From contig JADKAM010000009.1 in assembly GCA_016715365.1 (NCBI GenBank), positions 1-64,000 of the forward strand: a stretch of DNA of 64,000 nucleotides. The letters run 5' to 3'. Under the pieces are notes generated by a model, which did no database searches, had not been told where the DNA came from, and saw only the letters and a list, made by a program, of their open reading frames with translations. Position numbers and translations under genes: made by a program. How positions within the stretch are numbered: position 1 is the first letter of the stretch; each line of letters begins with the position of its first letter. This DNA comes from Chitinophagaceae bacterium (GTDB lineage Bacteria; Bacteroidota; Bacteroidia; Chitinophagales; Chitinophagaceae). Positions 25,981 through 35,644 of this stretch are shown here, piece after piece.

Positions 25981-26183
25981 TTCAGCTTCAGGTTTGGCAA
26001 AATGGGGGCGGACGGATGCCGTGTTTCAACAGTTGTAACTCTGTTGTACTTAATATCGGGCGGACGTAATTACCATTTAGCTTTTGTTCTTATCATCAAC
26101 ATTAATTTCTAAATTGGGCTTCGGTTTGCCGGGCGGACGGAACAACACTCCCCCACTTCGCCAAGCCCCGCTCGTTGTGCGCT
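25981..26183 (+). repeat. attC-like site S30 (family B, damaged left core)
   Basis: The left core reads TTCAGCTTCA where TTTAGCTAAC is expected. Family B arms, right core GTTGTGCGCT. 203 bp. Confidence 0.8.
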
Positions 26184-26189
26184 ATATTT

Positions 26190-26771
26190 ATGAAACATTT
26201 CGGTTTTATTTTGTCTTTTTTCTTATTCTTTGCTGATATTACCAGCGAGGCACAAACTAATAATCTCATTGAGACCAAAACTAATGCTGAACAAAAAAAT
26301 TATAGAAAAATATTGATTTTAGGAAAAGGTGCCCTTGAGACTCGAGCTTTTCTAGAAATTTTATCCCAAAAATTAATTTCAAAATTCAAGACTAAAGGAA
26401 TTGAAGCTAAATACTATTTTAAAGGAAAAGACACAATTCAAATTAGTGAAGATTTAAAGCAATTGGCTACAGAAAAATTCGATGCAGTGATTTCATTTGA
26501 ACCTCGTGACTCATCTCATTATTCCCATATTACCTATAGTAAAAATAACTCACCACTAACAGCCCCAATATTAGGGCCGGGTAACTTTAGTTCACGAAGC
26601 ATAGAATATCAAGATATATTCGAAGTAAGCATTTGCGAAGATTTAACTAAATGTGAGCCAATATGGGGAGCTATATTGAGTATTGACAGTGATTTCACTA
26701 AAAAGGACAATATGAAAGAGATTCTGAATAAAATATTCTTCAGTTTTCGGTCAAACAAAATATTGAAATAA
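26190..26771 (+). CDS. Cassette-encoded secreted protein, unknown
   Basis: 193 residues. Signal peptide ending SEAQ. The mature part resembles a Rossmann-like fold: YRKILILGKGALETRAFLEILSQKLISKFKTKGIEAKYYFKG, then FDAVISFEPRD near residue 110 and a C-terminal amphipathic helix. The ILILGKG strand-loop invites comparison with nucleotide-binding folds, but no catalytic motif is visible. Only 6 nt separate the core and ATG. Perfectly matched cores (GTTGTGCGCT). Confidence 0.7.
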   Translation: MKHFGFILSFFLFFADITSEAQTNNLIETKTNAEQKNYRKILILGKGALETRAFLEILSQKLISKFKTKGIEAKYYFKGKDTIQISEDLKQLATEKFDAVISFEPRDSSHYSHITYSKNNSPLTAPILGPGNFSSRSIEYQDIFEVSICEDLTKCEPIWGAILSIDSDFTKKDNMKEILNKIFFSFRSNKILK

Positions 26772-26774
26772 TAC

Positions 26775-26980
26775 AGCGCACAACATCAGGTTTGGCAAAA
26801 TGGGGGCGGACGGAAGCCGTGTTTCAGCCTTTGTAATTCTGTTGTGCTTCATATCGGGCGGACGTAATTCTGCCAGGCATCAGTTCTAAACTTCAACTTT
26901 TAATTATAAATTGGGCTTCGGTTTGCCGGGCGGACGGAACAACACTCCCCCACTTCGCCAAGCCCCGCTCGTTATACACA
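26775..26980 (+). repeat. attC-like site S31 (family B)
   Basis: Left core AGCGCACAAC (perfect partner), right core GTTATACACA, 206 bp. Confidence 0.88.
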
Positions 26981-26986
26981 AGTTTT

Positions 26987-27580
26987 ATGAAACCGCGTCG
27001 AAACATAGCAATTATATATTTACTTGTTTTCTCGAGCAAAATTGCTTGCTGCCAAACATTGGACATCTTCGACACGAAACTCTATAATGAAAAGGTTTCA
27101 CTTTGTGACATTCTTGAAAAACACATTGATAAAAAGAACAAATTTGAATATTATCCTTTTGACAGTTCCTTTTTTTCAGTTACATCATACAATAACCGTT
27201 CTATTATTTTCGGTAATTGGAGTTTTGTTGTACGCCACGACAGTTTAAACCAAATTGGATTCACTTCTTTAGACCTCCCGATAACTTCAGAATGGTTTTC
27301 TAAACTGAGTAATTTCACAGACTCAGCTATAAAATTATTTACCTTAAAATATGGAGATCCGGCTAAGCAAATTTTCTACAAAGCGAACATTTATAAAGAA
27401 GGAAAAAAGTTTGTTCCTGGAGAAATTAGAAAAGCATTGTGGATCTTAAATGATCAAAAGTTAATAATAAGTTTTTCCATTGAAGGTGAACATCAAAAAT
27501 ATTACTATTCGGTTAAAATATTACGCTTCAAAGATTACTATGGCAATATGCTGTTAGAAAAGGAATGGGATGGATTTTAA
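26987..27580 (+). CDS. Cassette-encoded secreted protein, unknown
   Basis: 197 residues with an N-terminal basic start (MKPRRN) and a signal ending ACCQ. Contains CDILEKHIDKKNKFEYYPFD, then FVVRHDSLNQIGFTSLDL and a C-terminal QKLIISFSIEGEHQKYYYSVKILRF strand pair. Not recognised. Perfectly matched cores (GTTATACACA/TGTGTATAAC), although the downstream site is broken by the insertion that follows. Confidence 0.7.
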   Translation: MKPRRNIAIIYLLVFSSKIACCQTLDIFDTKLYNEKVSLCDILEKHIDKKNKFEYYPFDSSFFSVTSYNNRSIIFGNWSFVVRHDSLNQIGFTSLDLPITSEWFSKLSNFTDSAIKLFTLKYGDPAKQIFYKANIYKEGKKFVPGEIRKALWILNDQKLIISFSIEGEHQKYYYSVKILRFKDYYGNMLLEKEWDGF

Positions 27581-27587
27581 CCAAACC

Positions 27588-27630
27588 TGTGTATAACATT
27601 GGGTTTGCTGCAAGGCTGGCTGGACATTGG
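27588..27630 (+). repeat. Truncated attC-like site S32 (family A left end)
   Basis: Left core TGTGTATAAC (perfect partner) and the family A left arm up to GGACATTGG; homology then stops abruptly. The right half is replaced by the AlbA/helicase module. Confidence 0.78.
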
Positions 27631-27812
27631 TGGAAAGAGGAAGAATTACAATTTGCACATTTGACCAACTTGTCGCTACTGCCGAGAAAAGATTATTTGG
27701 GCTTAGAACAAAATTGAGTGAGAGATATGATGATATTCCAGGCATGGAACTTTTCAAAAGGCAAGGGAAACAAATGAAGGTTGATTTTACAACAGATGGA
27801 ACAAACAATTAA
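27627..27812 (+). pseudogene. C-terminal fragment of a longer protein
   Basis: Only about 60 residues, starting at the break point of S32: ITICTFDQLVATAEKRLFGLR, then KLSERYDDIPGMELFKR. It looks like the helical end of a nuclease- or ATPase-type protein (some defence proteins end in a TFDQL/TYDEL segment), but the parent family is not certain. With no proper start codon and a site remnant joined to it, it is best seen as a remnant carried with the insertion. Confidence 0.4.
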
Positions 27813-27828
27813 ATATTGAAAAGAAAAT

Positions 27829-29151
27829 ATGCCCGAACAACAAAACATAGAATACAAACAAAGCTGGCACGACGATTACCTTAAATGGGTTTGTGGATTT
27901 ACCAATGCACAGGGTGGCGTAATATTCATTGGTAAAGATGATAATGGAAATATAGTTGGCGTTGCTGATTATAAAAAACTAATGGATGATATCCCCAACA
28001 AGATTAGAAATACAATGGGTATTACGGCAGAAGTAAATCTGCATGAAGAAGAAGGTAAATATTTTATTGAAATTGTAACACATCCCTATTCTGTTCCCAT
28101 TTCAGTAAGAGGCAGATATTATTACCGTAGTGGCAGCACCAAACAGGAATTAACAGGTGCGGCACTTAATGAATTTCTGTTGAAGAAATCGGGCAAAACA
28201 TGGGATGATGTTATTGAAGCAAGAGCAACATTTGCGGACATTGATGAAAAGACGATTAAAATATTTCTTGCAGCTTCTCAAAATACTGGTCGCCTGCCGG
28301 AAAATGACGGACTTGATTTGCCTGAATTATTTGAAAAATTACGTCTTACTGAAAACGGACAATTAAAAAGAGCAGCCATTATCTTATTCGGCAAAGATCC
28401 TGGGAAATTTTATCCAAGTATTTATGTAAAGATTGGCAGGTTTGGAAAGGATGATACAGATATTATATTTCAGGAAACGGAGGAAGGAAATTTAATAATG
28501 TTACTGCAGGCCGTTTTAAATCAACTCAACCATAAATTTCTGATACGATCAATTGGATTTGAAGGAATGCACCGCATTGAAAAAGGAGAATATCCTTTAG
28601 CCGCCATCCGGGAAATGTTATTGAACGCTTTGGTACATCGCAACTATATGGGAGCACCCATTCAAATCCGTGTGTATGACGACAAAATAAGTATCTGGAA
28701 TGAAGGCTCTTTACCAGCAGGGTTGACACTGGCTGCTTTGAAACGTTCTCACTCTTCAAGACCAAGAAATCCCATAATTGCAGATGTTGCTTTTAAAGGT
28801 GGTTATATTGATGCCTGGGGTCGTGGCACTATCAAAATTTTGGACACTTGCAAAGAAGCGGAATTACCAGAACCCGAAATGCAGGAGCAAGACGGCGGCT
28901 TTAGCATTACTCTTTTCAAAAATAATCTGACACAGGAGCACTTAACAAAGTTGGGGCTTAATGACCGGCAAGTAAAGGCTATAATCTTTGTTAAAGAGAA
29001 AAGGAAAAATTTCAAACGCAGATTATCAGGAACTGTTTAGTGTTTCAAAAGCTACTGCAACCCGTGACCTGACTGAATTGCTTGACAAATTTGCACTATT
29101 AGAAAAGGTAGGGCAAACAGGTGCCGGTACAACTTATATTCTAAAAATCTA
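27829..29151 (+). pseudogene. AlbA_2/Schlafen-type ATPase regulator, frameshifted
   Basis: Residues 1-130: AlbA_2 domain (EYKQSWHDDYLKWVCGFTNAQGG, then VIFIGKDDNGNIVG). Residues about 250-360: HATPase_c_4-type fold (IREMLLNALVHRNYMG, WNEGSLPAGL, GGYIDAWGRGT). The frame ends at 29040 with an unrelated tail. One frame over, ISNADYQELFSVSKATATRDLTELLDKFALLEK gives the winged helix normally found at the C-terminus, ending at 29151. The A-rich stretch near 29004-29012 is the likely indel. Such proteins are DNA-binding regulators, often next to defence genes. It lies 91 nt upstream of the primase-helicase. Confidence 0.78.
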
Positions 29152-29202
29152 ATGGGCTCATAATGGGCTCAATGGGCTCACGATGGGTTCATAATGGGCT
29201 CA
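29152..29202 (+). repeat. Five 9-bp direct repeats ATGGGCTCA
   Basis: ATGGGCTCA at 29152, 29163, 29172, (ATGGGTTCA) 29183 and 29194, spaced 9 to 11 bp. They sit immediately after the AlbA-ATPase stop and before the primase-helicase ATG. They could be an operator, iteron-like binding sites or a slipped-strand repeat. The copy at 29194 contains an in-frame ATG of the next gene. Confidence 0.75.
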
Positions 29203-29241
29203 AAGGACAGCAAGTGGCTGATATTGATCCAACTAAAAAAT

Positions 29242-32226
29242 ATGAATGAGAATCTCTCTAATCAAATACAAATATTCAAATCTGTATTCAAAGGCAGAGA
29301 AGATGTATTTGCGGTTCGTTGGGAGAAAGAAAGTAAGAGTGGCTACATGCCTGCCTATTTCTATGACCCGTATATGTATCGGGCTCATAAAATAAAGGGT
29401 GGTACTTTCCAGAATTATAAAGACAAAACTTATTTAAAGCTAACTGATAAAGAAATTGCAAAGCACCTAAACGGCGAACAGCTTATTGGCATTTATCCTT
29501 TACTTTCAGATAACTCGTCATCGTTTTTAGTTGCCGATTTTGACAAAGAAAACTGGATAGCCGAAGCCAAATCGTTTATAAAATCCTGTGAGGCTAAAGG
29601 ACTTCCTGCATATTTAGAGCGTTCCCGTTCGGGCAATGGTGGTCATGTTTGGCTATTCTTTGAACAACCTTATCCCGCAATTAGAAGCAGGAAAATTTTC
29701 ATTTCAATACTTGAAGAGTCAGGAGTATTTTCAATGTTTGATAAGAGTTCCAGTTTCGACCGGCTATTTCCCAACCAGGATTTTCTTTCGGGAAAAGGAT
29801 TAGGGAATCTGATTGCCTTACCCCTTTTCAAAAAAACATTTGAACAAGGAAATAGTTGCTTTATTGATACTGACACATTGCAACCTATCTCTAACCAATG
29901 GCAATTTCTGCAAACTATAAAGAGAATATCGCTGCCGCAACTTGATGAATTGTATCAGGATATCTCAAACTCAACGATTCAAATTGCTCAAAAACCTACA
30001 AATGGGAAATTAGTAATTTACCTAAATAATACAGTCAGAATAAGCCGTGAAGGAATGACAATTACTTTGATAAATTTCTTAAAGGAGGAACTAAATTTTG
30101 CAAGCACAGAGTTTATCATAAAAAAGAAAATAGGTAAGAATACTTTCGGGACTGAACGCTATTTTAAATTTGTAGAAGAAACGGAAAACGAAGTTTTTGT
30201 TCCAAGAGGTTTCATTGGAAAGTTAATTCGTTTTTGCAGGGAGAATAAAATTGAACATGATTTCATTGATGAACGAAAGAAACAAAAATTAATTCCTTAT
30301 TTATTCAATGCCCAACTAAGAGACCATCAGCAAACAGTTGTAGAATCAATTACTAAGAAAGATATAGGAGTAATTGTAGCCCCACCCGGTTCGGGCAAAA
30401 CAATAGTTGCATTAAAAATAATTTCGGATAAACAGCAACCTGCCTTAATCATTGTTCACAGGAAACAATTAGTTGAGCAATGGACGGAAAGAGTTGAAAC
30501 TTTTCTTGGCATTCCAAAAAATGAATTTGGAAAAATTGGGCAGGGCAAAAGCAAGGTTGGAAAGAAAATTACAATAGCAACAATTCAAAGTCTATCAAAG
30601 GAACTTGGAACAGCCGATGCGGAAAATATCCTAACAGCTTTCGGAACAATTATCATTGATGAGTGTCACCATATACCAGCCGAAACATTTAGAAATACTA
30701 TTTCAAAACTTCAAACATTTTATCTCTATGGTTTGACAGCAACTCCATTCAGAAAATACAATGACGGCAAACTGATTTTTATTCATTTAGGTGAAGTAGT
30801 TGCTGAAATCAAATCCAGTGAAATCAGCAATTCACAACAAGCGAAAATCATTATCAGAAATACAGAACTTGATGTTCCTTATAATTCAAAGACAGACAAG
30901 TTTGAAACGCTATCAAAAATATTAGTCCATGACTCTGTACGAAATAAACTTATCCTTGAAGATGTGAAAGCCGAAATAAATAAAGGAAAGAAAGTAGTTA
31001 TTATTACTGAACGCAAAGACCACATTGATTCGCTATATCAATACCTGAAACAATCTTATGAGGCGATAACCTTAAGTGGAGATGATTCTGAAATCAATAA
31101 AAATTCTAAATGGAAAATTTTCAAAGCTGGATATTATCAGGCATTAATTACAACCGGACAATTTTTCGGCGAGGGAACTGATTTACAAAATGCAAACTGT
31201 TTATTTCTGGTTTACCCGTTTTCATTTGAAGGCAAGCTAATTCAATATATAGGCAGAGTTCAACGTTCCGAAGTAGCTCCCACTATTTATGATTATCGTG
31301 ATATTAAAATTGACTATCTGAATAAATTGTTTCTTAAACGAAACACCTATTACAGAAAGGTTGATAAACAAGCAACGCTATTTGATGAGCCGACAGAAGA
31401 AATTGTCGATTCAAAAAGCATTACCACAATTGAGAAAAAAATAAAAGTTTCGATTGAGGAACTTGAATTTCGTTATGGCAGCGTTACTTTTAAGTATCTG
31501 ATTCAGGAAACAAAAGCAGAACTTGAATTTGAAATAGAAAATCTTGAAGTAAGACCTGAGTTCGAAGTTCTGAAACCTTATTTTTCAAAAGCACTTAAAT
31601 CAAAGAATATAAAAGTTTACATCCATGCGGAATTTGAAGATAGTAAGCTAGTTTCTCTGTTGGCAACTTCTGCTGATATTGAGAAAATAAACCGGGAAGT
31701 AATTGAAGGAGTGAAATTCAAATTTATTACAAAGAATTTTTTCGGGCAGAAACAGATAACTGAAGAAAATCTTTTGACGACAACTGAATTGCAAAATGGC
31801 AAGCAACAACTTTATTCAGATGGACAACAACTTTTGGACGACATTCTAAAGAATAAAGAATTTAAACATTCACAACAATTACGGTTTTTAGCAAACAGGC
31901 ATGAAGGGACACATCTAAAAATCAGGTTTGTATTAAGCCCTTTTTCATTCGTATTTCTATTATCAGGCGAACAACAGTTCCATATCATTTTAGAAACACT
32001 TGACACCGAAGAAGCAACTTATTTGTGGCACACTGACAAAAACAAACAAGCCCTTATAAGTAAAGTAAAAGAAATTGACCAGCAGCTAAACATAATTCAC
32101 AGCAAAGGCAGACAAGCATTTTTAGAAACAAATCCTGAAAGTTTTTCAAGAATATTACATGACTATTCAGACAGAAAGAAGGGGTTTATTATTTGGAGAG
32201 ATTTATTGGAAGAGCAAATCGTATGA
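29242..32226 (+). CDS. TOTE-type primase-helicase (AEP primase + superfamily 2 helicase)
   Basis: 994 residues from ATG 29242 (an ATG at 29194 inside the repeats adds 16). Residues 1-230: archaeo-eukaryotic primase-like domain of TOTE conflict systems (GREDVFAVRWE, then YPLLSDNSSSFLVADFDKE with the acidic pair D99/D101, SRSGNGGHVWLFFE with H135, and FDRLFPNQDF with GNLIALPL). Residues about 370-690: superfamily 2 helicase with Walker A PPGSGKT (about 380), IIDECHH (471-477), TATPFR and QYIGRVQRS. The long C-terminus is unassigned. TOTE systems are predicted mobile-element-linked defence modules. It probably acts with the AlbA ATPase. Confidence 0.85.
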   Translation: MNENLSNQIQIFKSVFKGREDVFAVRWEKESKSGYMPAYFYDPYMYRAHKIKGGTFQNYKDKTYLKLTDKEIAKHLNGEQLIGIYPLLSDNSSSFLVADFDKENWIAEAKSFIKSCEAKGLPAYLERSRSGNGGHVWLFFEQPYPAIRSRKIFISILEESGVFSMFDKSSSFDRLFPNQDFLSGKGLGNLIALPLFKKTFEQGNSCFIDTDTLQPISNQWQFLQTIKRISLPQLDELYQDISNSTIQIAQKPTNGKLVIYLNNTVRISREGMTITLINFLKEELNFASTEFIIKKKIGKNTFGTERYFKFVEETENEVFVPRGFIGKLIRFCRENKIEHDFIDERKKQKLIPYLFNAQLRDHQQTVVESITKKDIGVIVAPPGSGKTIVALKIISDKQQPALIIVHRKQLVEQWTERVETFLGIPKNEFGKIGQGKSKVGKKITIATIQSLSKELGTADAENILTAFGTIIIDECHHIPAETFRNTISKLQTFYLYGLTATPFRKYNDGKLIFIHLGEVVAEIKSSEISNSQQAKIIIRNTELDVPYNSKTDKFETLSKILVHDSVRNKLILEDVKAEINKGKKVVIITERKDHIDSLYQYLKQSYEAITLSGDDSEINKNSKWKIFKAGYYQALITTGQFFGEGTDLQNANCLFLVYPFSFEGKLIQYIGRVQRSEVAPTIYDYRDIKIDYLNKLFLKRNTYYRKVDKQATLFDEPTEEIVDSKSITTIEKKIKVSIEELEFRYGSVTFKYLIQETKAELEFEIENLEVRPEFEVLKPYFSKALKSKNIKVYIHAEFEDSKLVSLLATSADIEKINREVIEGVKFKFITKNFFGQKQITEENLLTTTELQNGKQQLYSDGQQLLDDILKNKEFKHSQQLRFLANRHEGTHLKIRFVLSPFSFVFLLSGEQQFHIILETLDTEEATYLWHTDKNKQALISKVKEIDQQLNIIHSKGRQAFLETNPESFSRILHDYSDRKKGFIIWRDLLEEQIV

Positions 32227-32428
32227 CACACAAAGCCATTAATTGCACCATGACAGCAGTAGCAAAGTCCCTAATAGCCAACGCCACCAAGTCAGGCACA
32301 TTTGCAAGACACACAAAGCCGACACACAAAAGCCAACCTTGCAAAAGAGCCTGCCTTGTGCCAACGCACAGGCAACACTCTAAGGTTCGACACAGACCCA
32401 CAATATAGATGACCATGGAGAAAGGGCG
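32227..32428. other. Intergenic stretch after the primase-helicase, degenerate site fragments
   Basis: No gene seen. It contains repeated ACACAAAGCC/GACACAC words and GCACAGGCAAC, echoes of family D/E right arms and cores. These may be the scrambled remains of the site into which the module inserted, or chance. The next intact core (AACGTACAAC) has no recognisable 5' partner. Confidence 0.35.
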
Positions 32429-32634
32429 AACGTACAACATCAGGTTTGGCAAAATGGGGGCGGACGGAAGCCGTGTTTCAGCAGTTGTAATTCTTTTGTT
32501 CTTCATATCGGGCAGACGGAATTCTGCCAGGCAGCAGTTCTAAACTTCAACTTTTAATTATAAATTGGGCTTCGGTTTGCCGGGCGGACGGAACAACACT
32601 CCCCCACTTCGCCAAGCCCTGCTCGTTAGCTGTA
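32429..32634 (+). repeat. attC-like site S33 (family B)
   Basis: Left core AACGTACAAC (orphan), right core GTTAGCTGTA, 206 bp. Confidence 0.87.
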
Positions 32635-32640
32635 ACCATA

Positions 32641-33177
32641 ATGAGAAAGATATGTTTAATTGGAATTTTTCTTTTGAATTTACAAAATTTGAAAGCTCAA
32701 ACTGTAGCAATCACCGTTGATAGTGTTGTTGTCGTACCCGTTCCAGATTATATTACGTCAATTTACAACCCTAAAACTCACACCGAAAATCTGTCTTATA
32801 ATTATTCTGGGAAATGGGATTTTGATGGTGACAATAAAGTAGATTCTATTTATTTTATAGGCGACACTAGCATTCTTATTCGTTTTTTCTTACGCCTTAA
32901 ATTAAGTACAGATACAATAACAAGAGACTTCTATACCGTTCATGTTGATTTGCCTTATTTGTATTCACTTGAAGAAGCCCAAGAAAGAGAAATGAACTCA
33001 TCCGTCGGGTTCATAGTTTATGATTTTAATCAGGATGGCATCTCTGACATATATCTAAACTTTGATAACACATTCAGTCAAATCCCTCAATCATGGAGTG
33101 AGAATGGTGTAAATAGTAAACGTGTCATATTGAATCACAGAAACGGTAAGCTGACTGTTAAAAATTATATTCCGTGA
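32641..33177 (+). CDS. Secreted protein with calcium-binding-like repeats
   Basis: 178 residues, signal peptide ending LKAQ. Two Asp-rich loops, DFDGDNKVDSIYFIG (about residue 60) and DFNQDGISDIYLNFD (about 125), match the DxDxDGxxD pattern of FG-GAP/dockerin-type calcium loops. Otherwise beta-rich. The mature protein is probably extracellular or periplasmic. Perfectly matched cores (GTTAGCTGTA). Confidence 0.72.
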   Translation: MRKICLIGIFLLNLQNLKAQTVAITVDSVVVVPVPDYITSIYNPKTHTENLSYNYSGKWDFDGDNKVDSIYFIGDTSILIRFFLRLKLSTDTITRDFYTVHVDLPYLYSLEEAQEREMNSSVGFIVYDFNQDGISDIYLNFDNTFSQIPQSWSENGVNSKRVILNHRNGKLTVKNYIP

Positions 33178-33182
33178 ATGGC

Positions 33183-33382
33183 TACAGCTAACTTGGTTTT
33201 GTGCAATTGGGGCGGGACGTTGAAGCAATCACCAGCAGTGCATATCCAGGCATTGGTTATGGGCGGACGGAATTCTCGTCATCAGTTCTTAACTTCAGCT
33301 TTTAGTTATAAATTTAGCTTCAGTTCCGGGTGGACAGTTGGTCAATACCCCAACTGCACAAAGGCCTCGAACGTTGTGCGTC
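33183..33382 (+). repeat. attC-like site S34 (family D)
   Basis: Left core TACAGCTAAC (perfect partner), with three bases missing after it; right core GTTGTGCGTC preceded by CCTCGAAC. 200 bp. Confidence 0.85.
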
Positions 33383-33444
33383 ACTTTAGGAGCTGACAAG
33401 CCATCTGGTTTACAATAAATTAAATTAATCTAAAAGACAACTAA

Positions 33445-33906
33445 ATGTATAAGCTTTATTTTGTGCACAAGTCAACATTACTGTGTCTTGCTCTGGTTTT
33501 CACTTTTTCAATAACAAATGGACAGAACTCAGGGTCTGAAACAATTGACTTGCAAAAAGCAAGAATAATAATTGACAGTCTTGACAAACAATTCGCACAG
33601 CACTTTTATAATGGAGACTCTATTTCATTATATAATATGTATGCTAAAGGTGCCAGTTTAGGAAATAAAAGGGGCAATGAAATTCTTATATCCTGGGGAC
33701 AGCAGATTAGAAATTCAATTAGGAATGACACTCGAACCATAATATATACCACAACTTCTCTTTCTACTGACTCAGAATTTCTCGTTGAGTTAGGCATATA
33801 TGAATTTAGGGACAGCAAAGGCAATCTGAAACATAAAGGAAAATATCTTGTTGTGTGGAAACAAGAAGATGGCAAGTGGAAACTATATCGCGACATGGGT
33901 TTGTAA
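33445..33906 (+). CDS. DUF4440/SnoaL-like secreted protein
   Basis: 153 residues, signal ending TNGQ. The mature part has the NTF2-like plan of DUF4440: IIIDSLDKQFAQHFYNGDSISLYNMYAKGASL, a GNEILISWGQQIRNSI helix, then strands with VELGIYEFRDSKGNLKHKGKYLVVWKQEDGKWKLYRDM (the final KYLVVWK-GKWKLYRD hairpin is characteristic). Function unknown. Leader unusually long (62 nt). Cores agree at 8 of 10 positions. Confidence 0.78.
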   Translation: MYKLYFVHKSTLLCLALVFTFSITNGQNSGSETIDLQKARIIIDSLDKQFAQHFYNGDSISLYNMYAKGASLGNKRGNEILISWGQQIRNSIRNDTRTIIYTTTSLSTDSEFLVELGIYEFRDSKGNLKHKGKYLVVWKQEDGKWKLYRDMGL

Positions 33907-33949
33907 AAATCTTTATTATACTCAATTTATATTTAAATCAAGAAAAGCG

Positions 33950-34149
33950 AACGTACAACATGCGGTTTTGTGCAATTGGGGGCAGACGGAAATACAATCA
34001 TCGGCAGTAAATATCCAAGCTTTATATCCGGCGGACGTAATTCTGCCGGGCAGTAGTTCTAAACTTCGGCTTTTAGTTATAAATTTAGCTTCAGTTCCGG
34101 GACAGTTGGTCAATTCCCCTACTGCACAAAGGCTCGAACGTTAGGCGAA
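33950..34149 (+). repeat. attC-like site S35 (family D)
   Basis: Left core AACGTACAAC, right core GTTAGGCGAA, preceded by GCTCGAAC. 200 bp. The left core equals that of S33. Confidence 0.85.
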
Positions 34150-34179
34150 ATTTCACAGTTCTCTTTAATTCGGATTTCA

Positions 34180-34656
34180 ATGCCAAATAATTCCATGAAT
34201 CTATATCTCTCAAAGTCAGAAATATTGGCCTTCCTCATTATTATACCCCCAATGGTCTTTTTTTGGTTTTTTGCGTTTAAGGCCTACGAAGGAAATGTAC
34301 CAGTGGCGATTATTTCTGGAATCGGTGCACTGATTTTATCGATTGCTTTTATAAGTCAAGTCCGGTTTACGTATTTCATATTAACAAATCGACCTGCATT
34401 TATTCTAACTGACAAATTTCTTATAGACAACTTAACTAATAAGCAATTTACTTGGGTTGAAATAGATAAAATGGAACATAGTCAAGATGAAGGTATCCGC
34501 CCTAGAGTATTCATTTTAATCACATCAAAGTCCTCGGACGAATCTATTAAGATTAGAAGCAGATTAGTAAACTCTGATACTAATAAATCACTTCGGCGAG
34601 AAGGAATACTCGAGTTATTAATCAAGTTTCACAAGAAATATGGAAATAAAAATTAG
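34180..34656 (+). CDS. Two-helix membrane protein with PH-like domain (STM3941-like)
   Basis: 158 residues. Two spans near residues 15-35 and 42-60, then NRPAFILTDKFLIDNLTNKQFTWVEIDKME and RPRVFILITSKSSDESIKIRSR, the layout of STM3941-type proteins with a bacterial PH-like domain. Role unknown. The stop is about 23 nt before S36. Cores agree at 9 of 10 positions. Confidence 0.66.
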   Translation: MPNNSMNLYLSKSEILAFLIIIPPMVFFWFFAFKAYEGNVPVAIISGIGALILSIAFISQVRFTYFILTNRPAFILTDKFLIDNLTNKQFTWVEIDKMEHSQDEGIRPRVFILITSKSSDESIKIRSRLVNSDTNKSLRREGILELLIKFHKKYGNKN

Positions 34657-34678
34657 GTACCTGAAAAATTACCCATAA

Positions 34679-34882
34679 TTCGCCTATCAGGTTTGGCAAA
34701 ATGGGGGGCGGACGGAAGCCGTGTTTCAACAGTTGTAACGATGTTGTGCTTCATATCGGGCGAACGTAATTCTGCCAGGCATCAGTACTAAACTTCAACA
34801 TTTAATTATAAATTGGGCTTCGGTTTGCCGGGCGGACGGAACAACACTCCCCCACTTCGCCAAGCCCCGCTCGTTAGCGGTA
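34679..34882 (+). repeat. attC-like site S36 (family B, damaged left core)
   Basis: Left core TTCGCCTATC where TTCGCCTAAC is expected. Right core GTTAGCGGTA. 204 bp. Confidence 0.82.
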
Positions 34883-34916
34883 ATCTTACGAGCGACAAAC
34901 ATCATAATATAAAAAC

Positions 34917-35639
34917 TTGTTCAACCTATTTAAAAGACAAAAGAAAAACGGTTGCCCGAATTGTTATGACAAAAACACTATCAGTTTTGGGGCTGACTAT
35001 TTGGAAAGTAAGTTCATTTCTTCAATTCATTTGACTGATGAAATTGGAGGAATTAAAATCTATGAATGTGAAAAATGCAAGACACAGTTTTTTAAAGATG
35101 AGAATTTATATAACAAAATTGTTTCGGGACAGATTGAGCTGCTCAAAGAATGGAGCATAAGAAATTTAGTTTGCCCTGACGACATAAAAAGAGAAATTGA
35201 AAAAATCGGGTTGACCAATGACTGGATGTTGGACAAAATTGCTCCTTGTAAAATAAAATTAAACAATGGAGAAATATATGAACTTACAACAGTCCTTTTT
35301 ACAAGCAAACCACCATTAGGACATTATTACTCAATGTACAAGAATATATTTTTTATTGACGACATAAGACAGGTTAGTGAAAGCAAATTTGGAATATCAT
35401 TAGAAATAAGACAACAAGCTGAAAAATCTGAAGAAAAGAGAATGGGCTTCTACCCAACAGTTTTAAAAAATAAAGAAGGGACAAAAGTTATCCTTAACGG
35501 AATTTCAATTTTCTTTAATTCAAACAATATAGTTGGCTCAGACTTGGAATTCGCAAACGAAGAATGGAATCACAGAGAAAAGTATATTTATGACGCAGAC
35601 GACTACGAAGAAAAGACAATTGTAATTGCATTGAAATGA
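34917..35639 (+). CDS. Zinc-ribbon cytosolic protein, TTG start
   Basis: 240 residues. No ATG fits; the TTG at 34917 follows TATAAAAAC and opens MFNLFKRQKKNGCPNC. Metal-binding cysteines CPNC (residues 13-16) and CEKC (about 51-54) form a zinc ribbon. The rest is strand-rich with KIKLNNGEIYELTTVLFTSKPP. No family is recognised. Perfectly matched cores (GTTAGCGGTA). Confidence 0.6.
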   Translation: MFNLFKRQKKNGCPNCYDKNTISFGADYLESKFISSIHLTDEIGGIKIYECEKCKTQFFKDENLYNKIVSGQIELLKEWSIRNLVCPDDIKREIEKIGLTNDWMLDKIAPCKIKLNNGEIYELTTVLFTSKPPLGHYYSMYKNIFFIDDIRQVSESKFGISLEIRQQAEKSEEKRMGFYPTVLKNKEGTKVILNGISIFFNSNNIVGSDLEFANEEWNHREKYIYDADDYEEKTIVIALK

Positions 35640-35644
35640 AAGAC

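Noticed and set aside
27627..27812. A functional small gene at the S32 break
   Set aside because: It begins at the break without a proper start codon and looks like the tail of a larger protein, so it was listed as a remnant.
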